From JAGTRP01 sp035655235 (lineage in GTDB: Bacteria; Pseudomonadota; Gammaproteobacteria; Burkholderiales; Rhodocyclaceae): a stretch of 14,483 nucleotides of DNA. The stretch covers positions 1 to 14,483 of the forward strand of contig DASRUX010000404.1 of the NCBI GenBank assembly GCA_035655235.1, in the 5' to 3' direction. The notes beneath the pieces were generated by a model. The model was not told the origin of the DNA and searched no databases. It worked only from the letters and a program-made list of their open reading frames with translations. The position numbers and the translations under genes are program-made. This document shows positions 9,201 to 14,186 of the stretch, one piece after another (the first letter of the stretch is position 1; each line of letters begins with the position of its first letter).

Positions 9201-10615
9201 CCGGCAGCACGGTGACCCTGTACGACAGTGACGGGACGACGGTGCTGGGCACGGCGACCGCGGATGGGGCCGGGAACTGGTCGATCACCGCATCGGCCCT
9301 GTCGGATGGCGTCCATACCCTGACCACCAAGGCCACCGATGGGGCCGGGAACACCTCGGCGGCTTCCGCCGGGCTGGCAGTCACCATCGATGCGGCGGCA
9401 CCGGCCGCCCCCGGGGGGCTGGACCTGATTGCCGCCTCGGATAGCGGTACGTCCGGTAGCGACAACTTCACCCGGATCACCACGCCCACCATCACCGGCA
9501 CGGCCGAGGCCGGCAGTACGGTGGCGCTGTACGACAGCGACGGGACAACGGTGCTGGGCACGGCGACCGCCGACGGATCGGGCCGCTGGTCGATCACCGC
9601 ATCGGCCCTGTCGGATGGCGTCCATATCCTGACCGCCAAGGCCACCGATGCGGCCGGCAATACCTCGTCGGCTTCCGCCGGGCTGGCCGTCACCATCGAC
9701 ACGGCCGGCCCGGTGGTCACCGTGGATGCGGTATCCACCGGCAGCATGACGCCAGTCCTCTCCGGCACCGCCAATGAGGGAACACTCACCGTCACCGTCG
9801 GCGGGGCGACTTATATCGTCATCCCCGCCAATGGCCGTTGGAGCCTCGATCTCGCCACCGCCGTGCCGGCCAGCGGCCGCCTGGCCGTGACCCCGGGGAA
9901 CTCCTACCCCGTAACCGTCGCTGCCATCGACGCCGCCGGGAATGCCGGCAACGCTTCGGGGATGCTCGACGTGGTGGTCATCACCAAGGTGCCCGAAACC
10001 GCGCCCAGCGTGCCGACCGCGCCGGCCCCGGCGCCGTTCGCGGCTCTCCCGACCGAACCGGCGCCGGCCCCCGCACCGCTCCCGTTCCTGTCCCAGCCAA
10101 CGGAGCGCATCGTGAATGGTATGCCGTTGTCGTCCGGCGGTGAGCCGGGCTTTGGCACGTCCCGCAGCAGCCCAGGGGGCGGGGATAAGGGCCTGCAACT
10201 CGGCCGCCCCATGGCGGACCAGAGCGTGCCGGTCGGGCTGGGGGCGGAAATCCGTATCCCGGCCGACATCTTCGCCGGCTTGGGTGTGGGTGGGGCCCTC
10301 CAGCTCTCTGCCGTACAGGAAAACGGCAAGCCGCTACCCAATTGGGTCTGGTTCGATGCTGTCAGCGGCAAGTTCGTGGTCAAGGCGCCCCCCGGCGTCT
10401 CCGGCGAGCTGGCCGTCCGGCTCACGGCCCGGGACCCCGAGGGCCGGATGGCGGCGACCACCTTCAAGATCCGCGTCGGCGGCAGCCGGCAGACCGGGCT
10501 GGAACGTCCGGGACGGGCAGGCCTGAGCGAGCAGCTTCGGCAAGCCGCCCGTTCCACCGGCCGGCTTGATGCCTTGGCCCAATATGCCCAAACCGCCTAC
10601 GGGATGCGCATGTGA
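3086..10615 (+). CDS. Giant surface/secreted protein: ESPR-like leader, LEPR-XLL, DUF4347, Gly-rich beta-helix, Ig-like repeats
   Basis: This is a 2509-residue protein, probably a cell-surface or released adhesin. Order by residue: ESPR-like segment 1-27 (NRTYRSIWNEVA); LEPR-XLL-like motif LEQRFMFDGAA 58-68; DUF4347 96-256; beta-helix opening (VTKNADDGSAGTLRYEI) from about 259; glycine-rich stretch about 353-595; Ig-like modules of about 100 residues from 605 to 2302; Pro/Ala-rich linker about 2302-2372; cadherin-like (CADG/He_PIG-type) domain about 2376-2465; helical Ala/Gln/Arg-rich tail to 2509. The modules run A-A-A-A-B-C-D-B-E-E-E-A-B-B-B-F, many ending in DxTAP-type linkers. There are only two cysteines, C195 in DUF4347 and C385. 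I see no hydrophobic Sec signal core, no GGxGxD RTX nonapeptides and no LPxTG-like anchor. DUF4347/LEPR-XLL proteins are typically giant exported proteins. The adhesin role is inferred from architecture. The stop codon overlaps the GTG of the adaptor that follows. Confidence 0.9.
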   Translation: MNRTYRSIWNEVARTFIAAAENVRSRGAPSASSRAAVPGDAGSASGRTRRSAVRPLALEQRFMFDGAAVATGMEAAAEAVRATPDAAVADHAVTPQAVVFVDARVQDKETLLANIDPKAEVVVLDQKSDGLDQMAAYLAGHHNVGSVQIVAHGWEGNLWLGNTFVDQASLEAHKADLSTIGQALKPGGDILVYACDTAAGTDGRAFVNTLSQLTGADVAASDNRTGSGGDWKLEIATGSIEAVPMLSADAMAGYDHSLATLTVTKNADDGSAGTLRYEIGQAVAGDTITFTAPMTITLSGGYLSINKDLTIEGDIDGNGTADVTLDGAYQTDLIRVGSTSTLDGLILEHGLLAGKGGSGIIWYDGGSSLGAAISVQSGTLMIDHCQIIGNVATGGGGIGFYSGGGGSGFNGQGGGKGGDGPYGLNGNGGAGGGDSRGGQGGTSGLSGSGGAGGIAVSNGGAGGTAGDATIGFAGGGGGGAGIDISVGTSNNGGSAVGGLYIAGGATVFMLNTSFSGNLGAGGGGGGSSRYRASGNGGAGAGGIMVKGWLYYQGSTTSFTHNHGAGGLAGADEYYKGVGNDGASDDNVLNRGGSVFSTWSLPPTTTISTVHFSNDTAANNTSNTDLVTKTASQTISGTLSANLAVGETVKVSLDNGSTWTNATASVGSSSWSLAGVNLSGSGTLKVKISNSWTDGSVYSQAYVLDTTAPATTVSSAALSADTGANGVSNTDFITKTTAQTISGALSANLAAGETVYVSLDNGSTWTAATATVGQNTWSLAGQTLSGSNTLQVKVTDTAGNDGAIRSQAYVLDQSAPTNTVASVAFSNDTGSSGGDFLTKTASQTISGTLSANLAAGETVYVSLDNGAHWTAATATAGQSTWSLSGQTLTGSDTLKVKVSDTAGNDGAIRSQAYVLDTTGPAITFGGVALSSDTGSNGSDFITATATQTITATLSSAPGGTDIVYGSLDNGATWTNITSKVSSTTLNWDGVNLSGSNTLLLKVTDAAGNDGTVFSKAYVLDQIAPVAPSAPDLTAASDAGILNNDNLTNVTAPVFTGTAEADSTVTLYDTDGTTVLGSTTATGGNWTITSSALTAGTHTVTAKTTDAAGNVSAASAGLAVVIETTPPTGLAVSDTTIPSITATSGATIATLSATDAQSITYALATGDGSNDAQNARFAVVGNSLKVGGTALTAGTYHLYVKATDAAGNISYQAFVLNVIDGPSVTSVVRTGGASATVATDAASIDYTVTFDQAVTGVDASDFLLTATGTASGNIASVTGSGTTWTVRVDTLGGDGTLRLDLKGSGTGIKNGSSVDILGGYAAGATYTLDHTAPVAPSAPDMTAGTDSGILNNDNLTNNTAPVFTGTAEAGSTVTLYDTDGTTVLGSTTATGGNWTITSSTLAAGSHTITAKAVDAAGNASAASAGLTVTIDTTAPGVASVSVPADSSYKAGQTLSFTVNSGEAITVDTSTGTPRLVLDIGGVTRYATYASGSGSTALVFTYTVQPGDTDSDGIAVNALQSNSGTLKDTAGNGLTLTLNSVGSTAGVLVDTTAPTVNSVSVPANGIYYNGQNLDFTVNFSEAVTVDTTGGTPRIAITLDTGGTVYADYVSGSGTSSLVFRHTVANGEKDINGITVGALSANGGTLRDIAGNDATPTLNGVGSTAGVNVDGSQPSILNVTSTTADGDYKAGATITVTVTFSTAVNVDTAGGVPALALGGGGTATYAGGSGTDTLTFTYTVGAGENSADLDYASTAALSLNGATIKDIHGSHQNAVLTLATPGAAGSLGANKAIVVDTTPPAITFSNPALLADTGSSASDFITSAAGQTITATLSGMRAGTDKIYGSLDNGATWTDITGKVAGTTLTWDGVTLAGSGVLKLKVNDAAGNDGTVYSRAYTLDTTAPNSPSAPDLAAASDSGISNSDDLTRITTPTVTGTAETGSTVALYDTNGTTVLGTATADGAGNWSITASALSAGVHTLTAKATDAAGNTSVASAGLAVTIDTAAPAAPSAPDLAATSDSGISSSDNLTRTTTPTVTGTAEAGSTVTLYDSDGTTVLGTATADGAGNWSITASALSDGVHTLTTKATDGAGNTSAASAGLAVTIDAAAPAAPGGLDLIAASDSGTSGSDNFTRITTPTITGTAEAGSTVALYDSDGTTVLGTATADGSGRWSITASALSDGVHILTAKATDAAGNTSSASAGLAVTIDTAGPVVTVDAVSTGSMTPVLSGTANEGTLTVTVGGATYIVIPANGRWSLDLATAVPASGRLAVTPGNSYPVTVAAIDAAGNAGNASGMLDVVVITKVPETAPSVPTAPAPAPFAALPTEPAPAPAPLPFLSQPTERIVNGMPLSSGGEPGFGTSRSSPGGGDKGLQLGRPMADQSVPVGLGAEIRIPADIFAGLGVGGALQLSAVQENGKPLPNWVWFDAVSGKFVVKAPPGVSGELAVRLTARDPEGRMAATTFKIRVGGSRQTGLERPGRAGLSEQLRQAARSTGRLDALAQYAQTAYGMRM
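3371..3853 (+). other. DUF4347 domain of the giant protein
   Basis: Residues 96-256 carry the family pattern: a hydrophobic strand (AVVFVDARV), a VQIVAHGWEGNLWLG strand with H152-G153, a second strand GGDILVYACDTAAGTDG with C195-D196, and a closing stretch ASDNRTGSGGDWKLE that leads to YDHS. A His-Gly after one strand and a Cys after a later strand resemble the dyad layout of clan CD cysteine proteases such as caspases and gingipains. C195 is one of only two cysteines in the protein. A catalytic role is not established by the sequence alone. Confidence 0.75.
3860..4885 (+). other. Beta-helix opening and glycine-rich PGRS-like region of the giant protein
   Basis: Residues about 259-352 match the opening of right-handed beta-helix regions (ADDGSAGTLRYEI, then GDTITF and a TLDG strand). 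The region then becomes extremely glycine-rich (about 353-595) with GGNGGAGGG-type runs resembling mycobacterial PE_PGRS sequence. Strand-like islands such as LMIDHCQIIGNVA and FMLNTSFSGNLGAGG interrupt the runs and look like beta-helix rungs. Base composition drops here: 4201-4260 is about 52% GC by hand count, against about 83% at 9061-9120. Confidence 0.65.
4898..6154 (+). repeat. Four tandem type-A Ig-like modules
   Basis: Four units of about 104-106 residues share TxxQTISGTLSANLA (later ATQTITATLS), SLDNGSTWT and a C-terminal DTAGNDGxxxSQAYVLD. The recurring CAGACCATC core gives unit steps of 318, 312 and 312 bases (cores near 4979, 5297, 5609 and 5921). Copies 2 and 3 are nearly identical over long DNA stretches, indicating recent duplication or gene conversion. 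A fifth, diverged copy of this type recurs at about 8468-8782. Confidence 0.85.
7388..8467 (+). repeat. Three tandem type-E Ig-like modules
   Basis: Three units of about 116-124 residues share SVSVPAxxxYxxGQxLxFTV, a VDTxxGTPR strand, an SGSGTxxLVF strand, then a turn (GDTDSDGIAV in the first, GEKDINGITV in the second), and a closing GVGSTAGVxVD. The third copy (from about 8096) is the most diverged. This module type is common in Bap-like bacterial adhesins. Confidence 0.75.
8783..9709 (+). repeat. Three tandem 309-base type-B Ig-like modules
   Basis: Three consecutive units of exactly 309 bases (103 residues) carry SGxSxSDxxTRxTTPTxTGTAE, STVxLYDxxGTTVLGTATAD and AGNTSxASAGLAVTID. Unit anchors are at 8792, 9101 and 9410. 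Long stretches are identical at the DNA level, unlike the two earlier type-B copies (anchors 6161 and 7085). This points to recent tandem amplification. Confidence 0.88.
10211..10480 (+). other. C-terminal cadherin-like (CADG/He_PIG-type) domain of the giant protein
   Basis: Residues about 2376-2465 follow the pattern of the dystroglycan-type cadherin-like fold: QSVPVGLGAEIRIPADIF, then LPNWVWFDAVSGKFVVKAPP, then GELAVRLTARDPEGRMA. A Pro/Ala-rich linker separates it from the Ig-like array, and only about 44 residues follow. It may be the end that is exported first or that anchors the protein; the sequence does not decide. Confidence 0.65.
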
Positions 10616-11985
10616 ACCCCATGGACCTGGCTGCGGCAGCCAATCCGCTGCTGCAACTCATCGACTTGTCCCGCCGCGCCCGCCTGGCGGGCAACGCGGC
10701 GGAGCTGGCCTTCATGGCCGTCAACGACAGCCGGGCGCTCTGTCCCTACCGGCAGGCCGCCCTGTGGTTTGCCGATAGGGGGATCGAGAGCCTGTCGGGC
10801 GTCGTCCAGCCGGAAACCAACGCGCCCTACGCCCAGTGGCTGGGCCGCGTCTGCCGCTTCCTGGGGGACCAATATGCCGCGCCGGCCGTCGTCGAGGCCA
10901 TGCAACTGCCCGCCGAGCTGGCCGGGGAGTGGGCCGAATGGCTGCCGCCCCACGCCCTGTGGCTGCCCTTCAAGGCGGCGACGGAGCGGGGCGGCCCCGG
11001 CGGCCTGCTCCTGGCATCCGATCTTCCCTGGTCCGAGCAGGCCGTGGCCCTCCTGGCGGAGTGGGTTGCCACCTGGCACCACGCCTGGATGGCGCGGATG
11101 CCGTCAGCTCCGTGGTCCTGGCCGCGCCTGAGACAGGCGGTGATGGGCGTCTTCGCCCCGCAGGCCGGCCTGCCGTTCTGGAAGCAGAAACGGGTCCGGC
11201 TGTCGGCGGCGGTCGCGGCGATAATCTTCTTCCCGGTGCATCTGTCCATCCTGGCCCCCGGCGAACTGGTGCCCGCCAACCCGGCGGTGATCCGCGCCCC
11301 GGTGGATGGGGTGGTGGGGCTGTTCCATGTGCAGCCCAATGAGCCGGTGAAGGCAGGGCAGCCTCTGTTCTCCTTCGACGAAGCCGCCATCGAAGCCCGC
11401 CGCGATGTGGCGGCCCAGGCCCTGGCCACGGCCCAGGCGGAATACCGCCAATACGCCCAGCAGGCCGTCGCGGATCCCAAGGCCAAGACCCAACTCGCCA
11501 CTCTGCTGGGCAGGATCGAGGAAAAGCGCGCCGAGGCGGAGTACGCCAAGGATCAGTCCGAGCGGGCCCGGGTGACGGCGCCCCAGGACGGCATTGCCCT
11601 CTTCGACGACCCCAGCGAATGGATCGGCAAGCCGGTCCAGACGGGAGAGCGCATCATGCGCATCGCCTCCCCCGGGGATGTGGAGGTGGAGGCCTGGGTG
11701 CCCATCGGCGACGCCATTACCCTGCCCGACCAGGCCGAAGCCAGCCTTTACCTGGCGGCCAGCCCGCTTTCGTCCCTGGATGCGCGGGTGCGCTACGCGG
11801 CCCACGATGCGGTGCTGCGGCCGGAGGGAACCTACGCCTATCGCCTCCGGGCCCGGCTCGACGCACCCGCCGGCCAGCGCATCGGCCTCAAGGGCACGGT
11901 GAAGATCAAGGGCGCCTGGGTGCCGCTCATCTACTGGGTGTTGCGCCGGCCCCTGGCCACCATACGCCAGGCCGTGGGGGTCTGA
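10612..11985 (+). CDS. HlyD-family inner-membrane adaptor with N-terminal GAF-like domain
   Basis: This is a 457-residue protein. GTG 10612 overlaps the stop codon of the giant gene (GTGA), and ATG 10621 is an in-frame alternative three residues later. Residues about 8-165 look like a soluble GAF-type sensor domain (ELAFMAVNDSRALCPYRQAALWF, then LPFKAATERGGPGGLLLAS), recognised by overall pattern only. One membrane segment lies at about 197-215 (AAVAAIIFFPVHLSIL). After it comes a standard HlyD body: lipoyl half IRAPVDGVVGLFHVQPNEPV near 227-246, coiled coil about 260-325, second lipoyl half RARVTAPQDGIALF, then a beta-barrel portion. The N-terminal domain should be cytoplasmic and the HlyD part periplasmic, so the protein could pass a cytoplasmic cue or cargo contact to the channel. 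It is the likely partner of the M50-HlyD protein encoded next and of the TolC channel upstream. HlyD identity is firm; the GAF call is moderate. Confidence 0.87.
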   Translation: MNPMDLAAAANPLLQLIDLSRRARLAGNAAELAFMAVNDSRALCPYRQAALWFADRGIESLSGVVQPETNAPYAQWLGRVCRFLGDQYAAPAVVEAMQLPAELAGEWAEWLPPHALWLPFKAATERGGPGGLLLASDLPWSEQAVALLAEWVATWHHAWMARMPSAPWSWPRLRQAVMGVFAPQAGLPFWKQKRVRLSAAVAAIIFFPVHLSILAPGELVPANPAVIRAPVDGVVGLFHVQPNEPVKAGQPLFSFDEAAIEARRDVAAQALATAQAEYRQYAQQAVADPKAKTQLATLLGRIEEKRAEAEYAKDQSERARVTAPQDGIALFDDPSEWIGKPVQTGERIMRIASPGDVEVEAWVPIGDAITLPDQAEASLYLAASPLSSLDARVRYAAHDAVLRPEGTYAYRLRARLDAPAGQRIGLKGTVKIKGAWVPLIYWVLRRPLATIRQAVGV

Positions 11986-14084
11986 TGGGGCTGCCGCCGC
12001 TACGCGAGGAGCTGGCCCTCCTGCCCGGGCCGGTACTGGCCGACGGGCAGCCCAGCCATACCCTGCACGATCCCGTGCGCAACCAGTTCTTCCAGATCGA
12101 CTGGCCGACCTTCGAGGTGTTGAGCCGCTGGCATCTGGGCGATGCCGCCGCCATCGCTGCCGAGATTGCCCGGGATACCACGCTGGCCCTGGACGCGAGG
12201 GATGTGGAAGGCGCCATCGCCTTTTGCCGGGACAACCAGTTGCTCCAGCAGCCCATCGGCAGCGCCGCCGAAATGGCGGGGCGCCGGGCAAAGCTGCGGG
12301 GGAGCCTGGGCAATCAGTTGCTCCACAATTACCTGTTCTTCCGCATCCCCCTGGTCCGGCCGGATGGCTGGCTGGGGCGCTGGGCCGGCCGGGTGGATTT
12401 CTTCTATTCCCGGCAGTTCCTCTACCTGACCCTGGCCGCCCTCGGCTGGGGGCTGGTCGAAATCTACCGCCAGTGGGAGCGTTTTGCCGCCACCCTGGTG
12501 GATACCCTGACCTGGTCCGGGCTGGCGGCCTACGGCGCCGTCCTGGTGGCGGTCAAGGTGCTGCACGAGCTGGGGCATGCCTTCACGGCCAAGCGCCTGG
12601 GCTGCCGGGTGCCGGCCATGGGGGTTGCCTTCCTGGTCCTGTGGCCGGTGGCCTATACCGACACCAACGACGCCTGGAAACTAACCGACCGCCGGCAGCG
12701 CCTGGCCGTGGTGGCGGCCGGCGTCTTGACGGAACTGGCGGTCGCCGCCTGGGCGACCCTGGCCTGGGCCGTCCTGCCCGAAGGCGGCCCCCGCTCCCTG
12801 GCCTTCATCCTGGCGGCTACCACCTGGATCGCCAGCCTTGCCATCAACGCCAGCCCCTTCATGCGCTTCGACGGTTACTTCCTGCTCTCGGACTGGCTCG
12901 GCATCCCCAATCTCCACAACCGCGCCTTCGCCCTGGCCCGCTGGGACCTGCGGGAGCGCTTGTTCGACCTGGGGGCGCCGCCGCCGGAAACCTATCCGCC
13001 CCACCGCCAGGCCGGCCTCATCCTGTTCGCCTACGCCGTCTGGGCGTATCGTCTGGTGGTCTTCCTCGGCATCGCGGCACTGGTCTATGCCTTCTTCATC
13101 AAGGCCGTGGGGATTCTCCTGTTTGCGGTGGAAATCGGCTGGTTCGTCCTGCTGCCCATCTATCGGGAAATCCAGATTTGGCGGGCCGCCTGGCCCCAGC
13201 TTTGCCAGCGGCCCCGGACCCGGCGCAGCGCCGCCATCGCCCTGGCCGCACTCCTGCTGCTGGCCGTGCCCTGGCCGACCCGGATCACGGCCGCCGGCCT
13301 GCTGCGTCCGACGGCGCAATGGGTCATCTACGCGCCGCTCCATGCCCAGGTGGAGGCCCTGCCGGTCGCCGAAGGCGGGCATGTGGAAGCCGGCGCCCAG
13401 CTCCTGAAACTGGCCGCCCCGGAACTGGATAGCCGCCTTGCCGCCGCTGCCGCCCGGGCCCAGCGGCTCCGCTGGCAGGCATCCGCCGGGGCTTTCGACA
13501 GGGAACTGCGGGGCCAATGGCAGAGCTTGCAGGAACAACTGGGCGCCGCCGAGGCGGAAGTGGCCGCCATCCAGGCCGAAGCGGCCCGTTACCAGCCGGT
13601 CGCTCCCTATCCCGGCGTATTGCGCGACCTGGCGGCGGACCTGCGGCCGGGGGATTGGGTGATCCACCGGGAACCCATCGCCCGCCTGGTCGCCGACCAG
13701 GGCGTGACGGCGGTCGCCTACCTGGACGAGGATGAAGTGGGCCGGGTCGCGGTCGGCGATGGGGCGAAATTCTATGCCGATACGCCGGGCGGGGCCGTGG
13801 TCGGCCTTGAGGTGACCGGCATCGACGGGGATGCGACCCGGGTGCTGCCCGAGGCTGAGCTTGCCGCCCAGTTCGGCGGCGGTATTGTGGCCCGGGAAAA
13901 GGCCGGCGCCTTCTACCCCGAGCGCCCCCTCTACCGGGTGACCCTGAAGGGTACCGAAGGGGCGGATGGCGCCCAGCAGCATACTTGGCGCGGGCGGGTG
14001 GTCATTGCTGGCAAGTGGGCGGCCCCCGGTTGGCGTTATGCACGGGCGGCGATTGCGCTGATGCAGCGGGAGGCGGGTTTCTGA
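11985..14084 (+). CDS. PqqD-like / M50 site-2 zinc protease / HlyD fusion protein
   Basis: This is a 699-residue membrane protein. ATG 11985 shares one base with the preceding TGA (TGATG) and has GGGGG 4 bases upstream. Residues about 1-85 resemble a PqqD-type (RRE-like) peptide-binding domain (HTLHDPVRNQFFQIDWPTFE, then FCRDNQLL). A multi-spanning membrane region follows, carrying the zinc motif HELGH at 194-198 and a second conserved motif NASPFMRFDGYFLLSD with D296, as expected for site-2 (M50) metalloproteases with all metal ligands present. Further hydrophobic spans lie at about 243-288, 340-390 and 418-435. From about 432 to the end it is HlyD-like, with a lipoyl half (VIYAPLHAQVEALPVAEGG), a short coiled coil and a beta-barrel. 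It probably sits in the inner membrane, reaches the TolC channel, and may cut or release a membrane-held substrate. The giant protein encoded two genes upstream is the obvious candidate by position; this is inference. Confidence 0.9.
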   Translation: MGLPPLREELALLPGPVLADGQPSHTLHDPVRNQFFQIDWPTFEVLSRWHLGDAAAIAAEIARDTTLALDARDVEGAIAFCRDNQLLQQPIGSAAEMAGRRAKLRGSLGNQLLHNYLFFRIPLVRPDGWLGRWAGRVDFFYSRQFLYLTLAALGWGLVEIYRQWERFAATLVDTLTWSGLAAYGAVLVAVKVLHELGHAFTAKRLGCRVPAMGVAFLVLWPVAYTDTNDAWKLTDRRQRLAVVAAGVLTELAVAAWATLAWAVLPEGGPRSLAFILAATTWIASLAINASPFMRFDGYFLLSDWLGIPNLHNRAFALARWDLRERLFDLGAPPPETYPPHRQAGLILFAYAVWAYRLVVFLGIAALVYAFFIKAVGILLFAVEIGWFVLLPIYREIQIWRAAWPQLCQRPRTRRSAAIALAALLLLAVPWPTRITAAGLLRPTAQWVIYAPLHAQVEALPVAEGGHVEAGAQLLKLAAPELDSRLAAAAARAQRLRWQASAGAFDRELRGQWQSLQEQLGAAEAEVAAIQAEAARYQPVAPYPGVLRDLAADLRPGDWVIHREPIARLVADQGVTAVAYLDEDEVGRVAVGDGAKFYADTPGGAVVGLEVTGIDGDATRVLPEAELAAQFGGGIVAREKAGAFYPERPLYRVTLKGTEGADGAQQHTWRGRVVIAGKWAAPGWRYARAAIALMQREAGF

Positions 14085-14186
14085 CAGCGCCGCTTCACGC
14101 ACTCTTCACAATCCCACCCCGTCCCCTTCATCGTCCCTTCTCCGCCTCGGCGGATAGTGGCGCCATCCCCTCGCCAGGAGGCCGCC
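14085..14186 (+). other. Intergenic gap between the export operon and the radical SAM gene
   Basis: This 102-base gap is the only real break between genes in the window. It holds a small perfect inverted repeat, TCCGCCTCGGCGGA at 14141-14154 (5 base pairs plus a 4-base loop), with no following T-run. I see no convincing -35/-10 pair and no sigma-54 site. It could hold the operon end, a promoter for the downstream gene, or both. Confidence 0.6.
14176..14181 (+). promoter_or_regulatory. Strong Shine-Dalgarno site of the partial radical SAM gene
   Basis: AGGAGG lies 5 bases before the ATG at 14187. It is the best ribosome binding site in the window and supports a gene start there, although the gene is cut off by the window end. 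Confidence 0.8.

Noticed and set aside
4130..9709. Repeats considered as a CRISPR array or minisatellite
   Set aside because: Units are long (309-318 bases for types A and B), in frame, and encode Ig-like modules; there are no short direct repeats with unique spacers.
7271..10198. 975-residue open frame on the - strand
   Set aside because: It lies antisense to the repeat array. High GC with strong third-position bias and repeated codons keeps the opposite frame open, and its translation is low-complexity Gly/Arg/Asp-rich with no family pattern.
3086..10615. Type Va/Vb (autotransporter or two-partner) secretion suggested by the ESPR-like start
   Set aside because: There is no C-terminal beta-barrel, no hydrophobic Sec core, no TPS domain and no TpsB gene nearby. 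A TolC/HlyD-type neighbourhood is present instead.
12681..14102. 473-residue open frame on the - strand
   Set aside because: It is antisense to the M50-HlyD gene, which has clear catalytic motifs on the + strand. The antisense product is low-complexity Gly/Gln/Arg-rich.
14141..14154. Inverted repeat considered as a rho-independent terminator
   Set aside because: The stem is only 5-6 base pairs and no T-run follows on either strand.
14153..14180. Possible sigma-70 (GATAGT) or sigma-54 (GG...GC) promoter before the radical SAM gene
   Set aside because: No matching -35 element lies about 17 bases upstream, and the GG-to-GC spacing does not fit the sigma-54 pattern.
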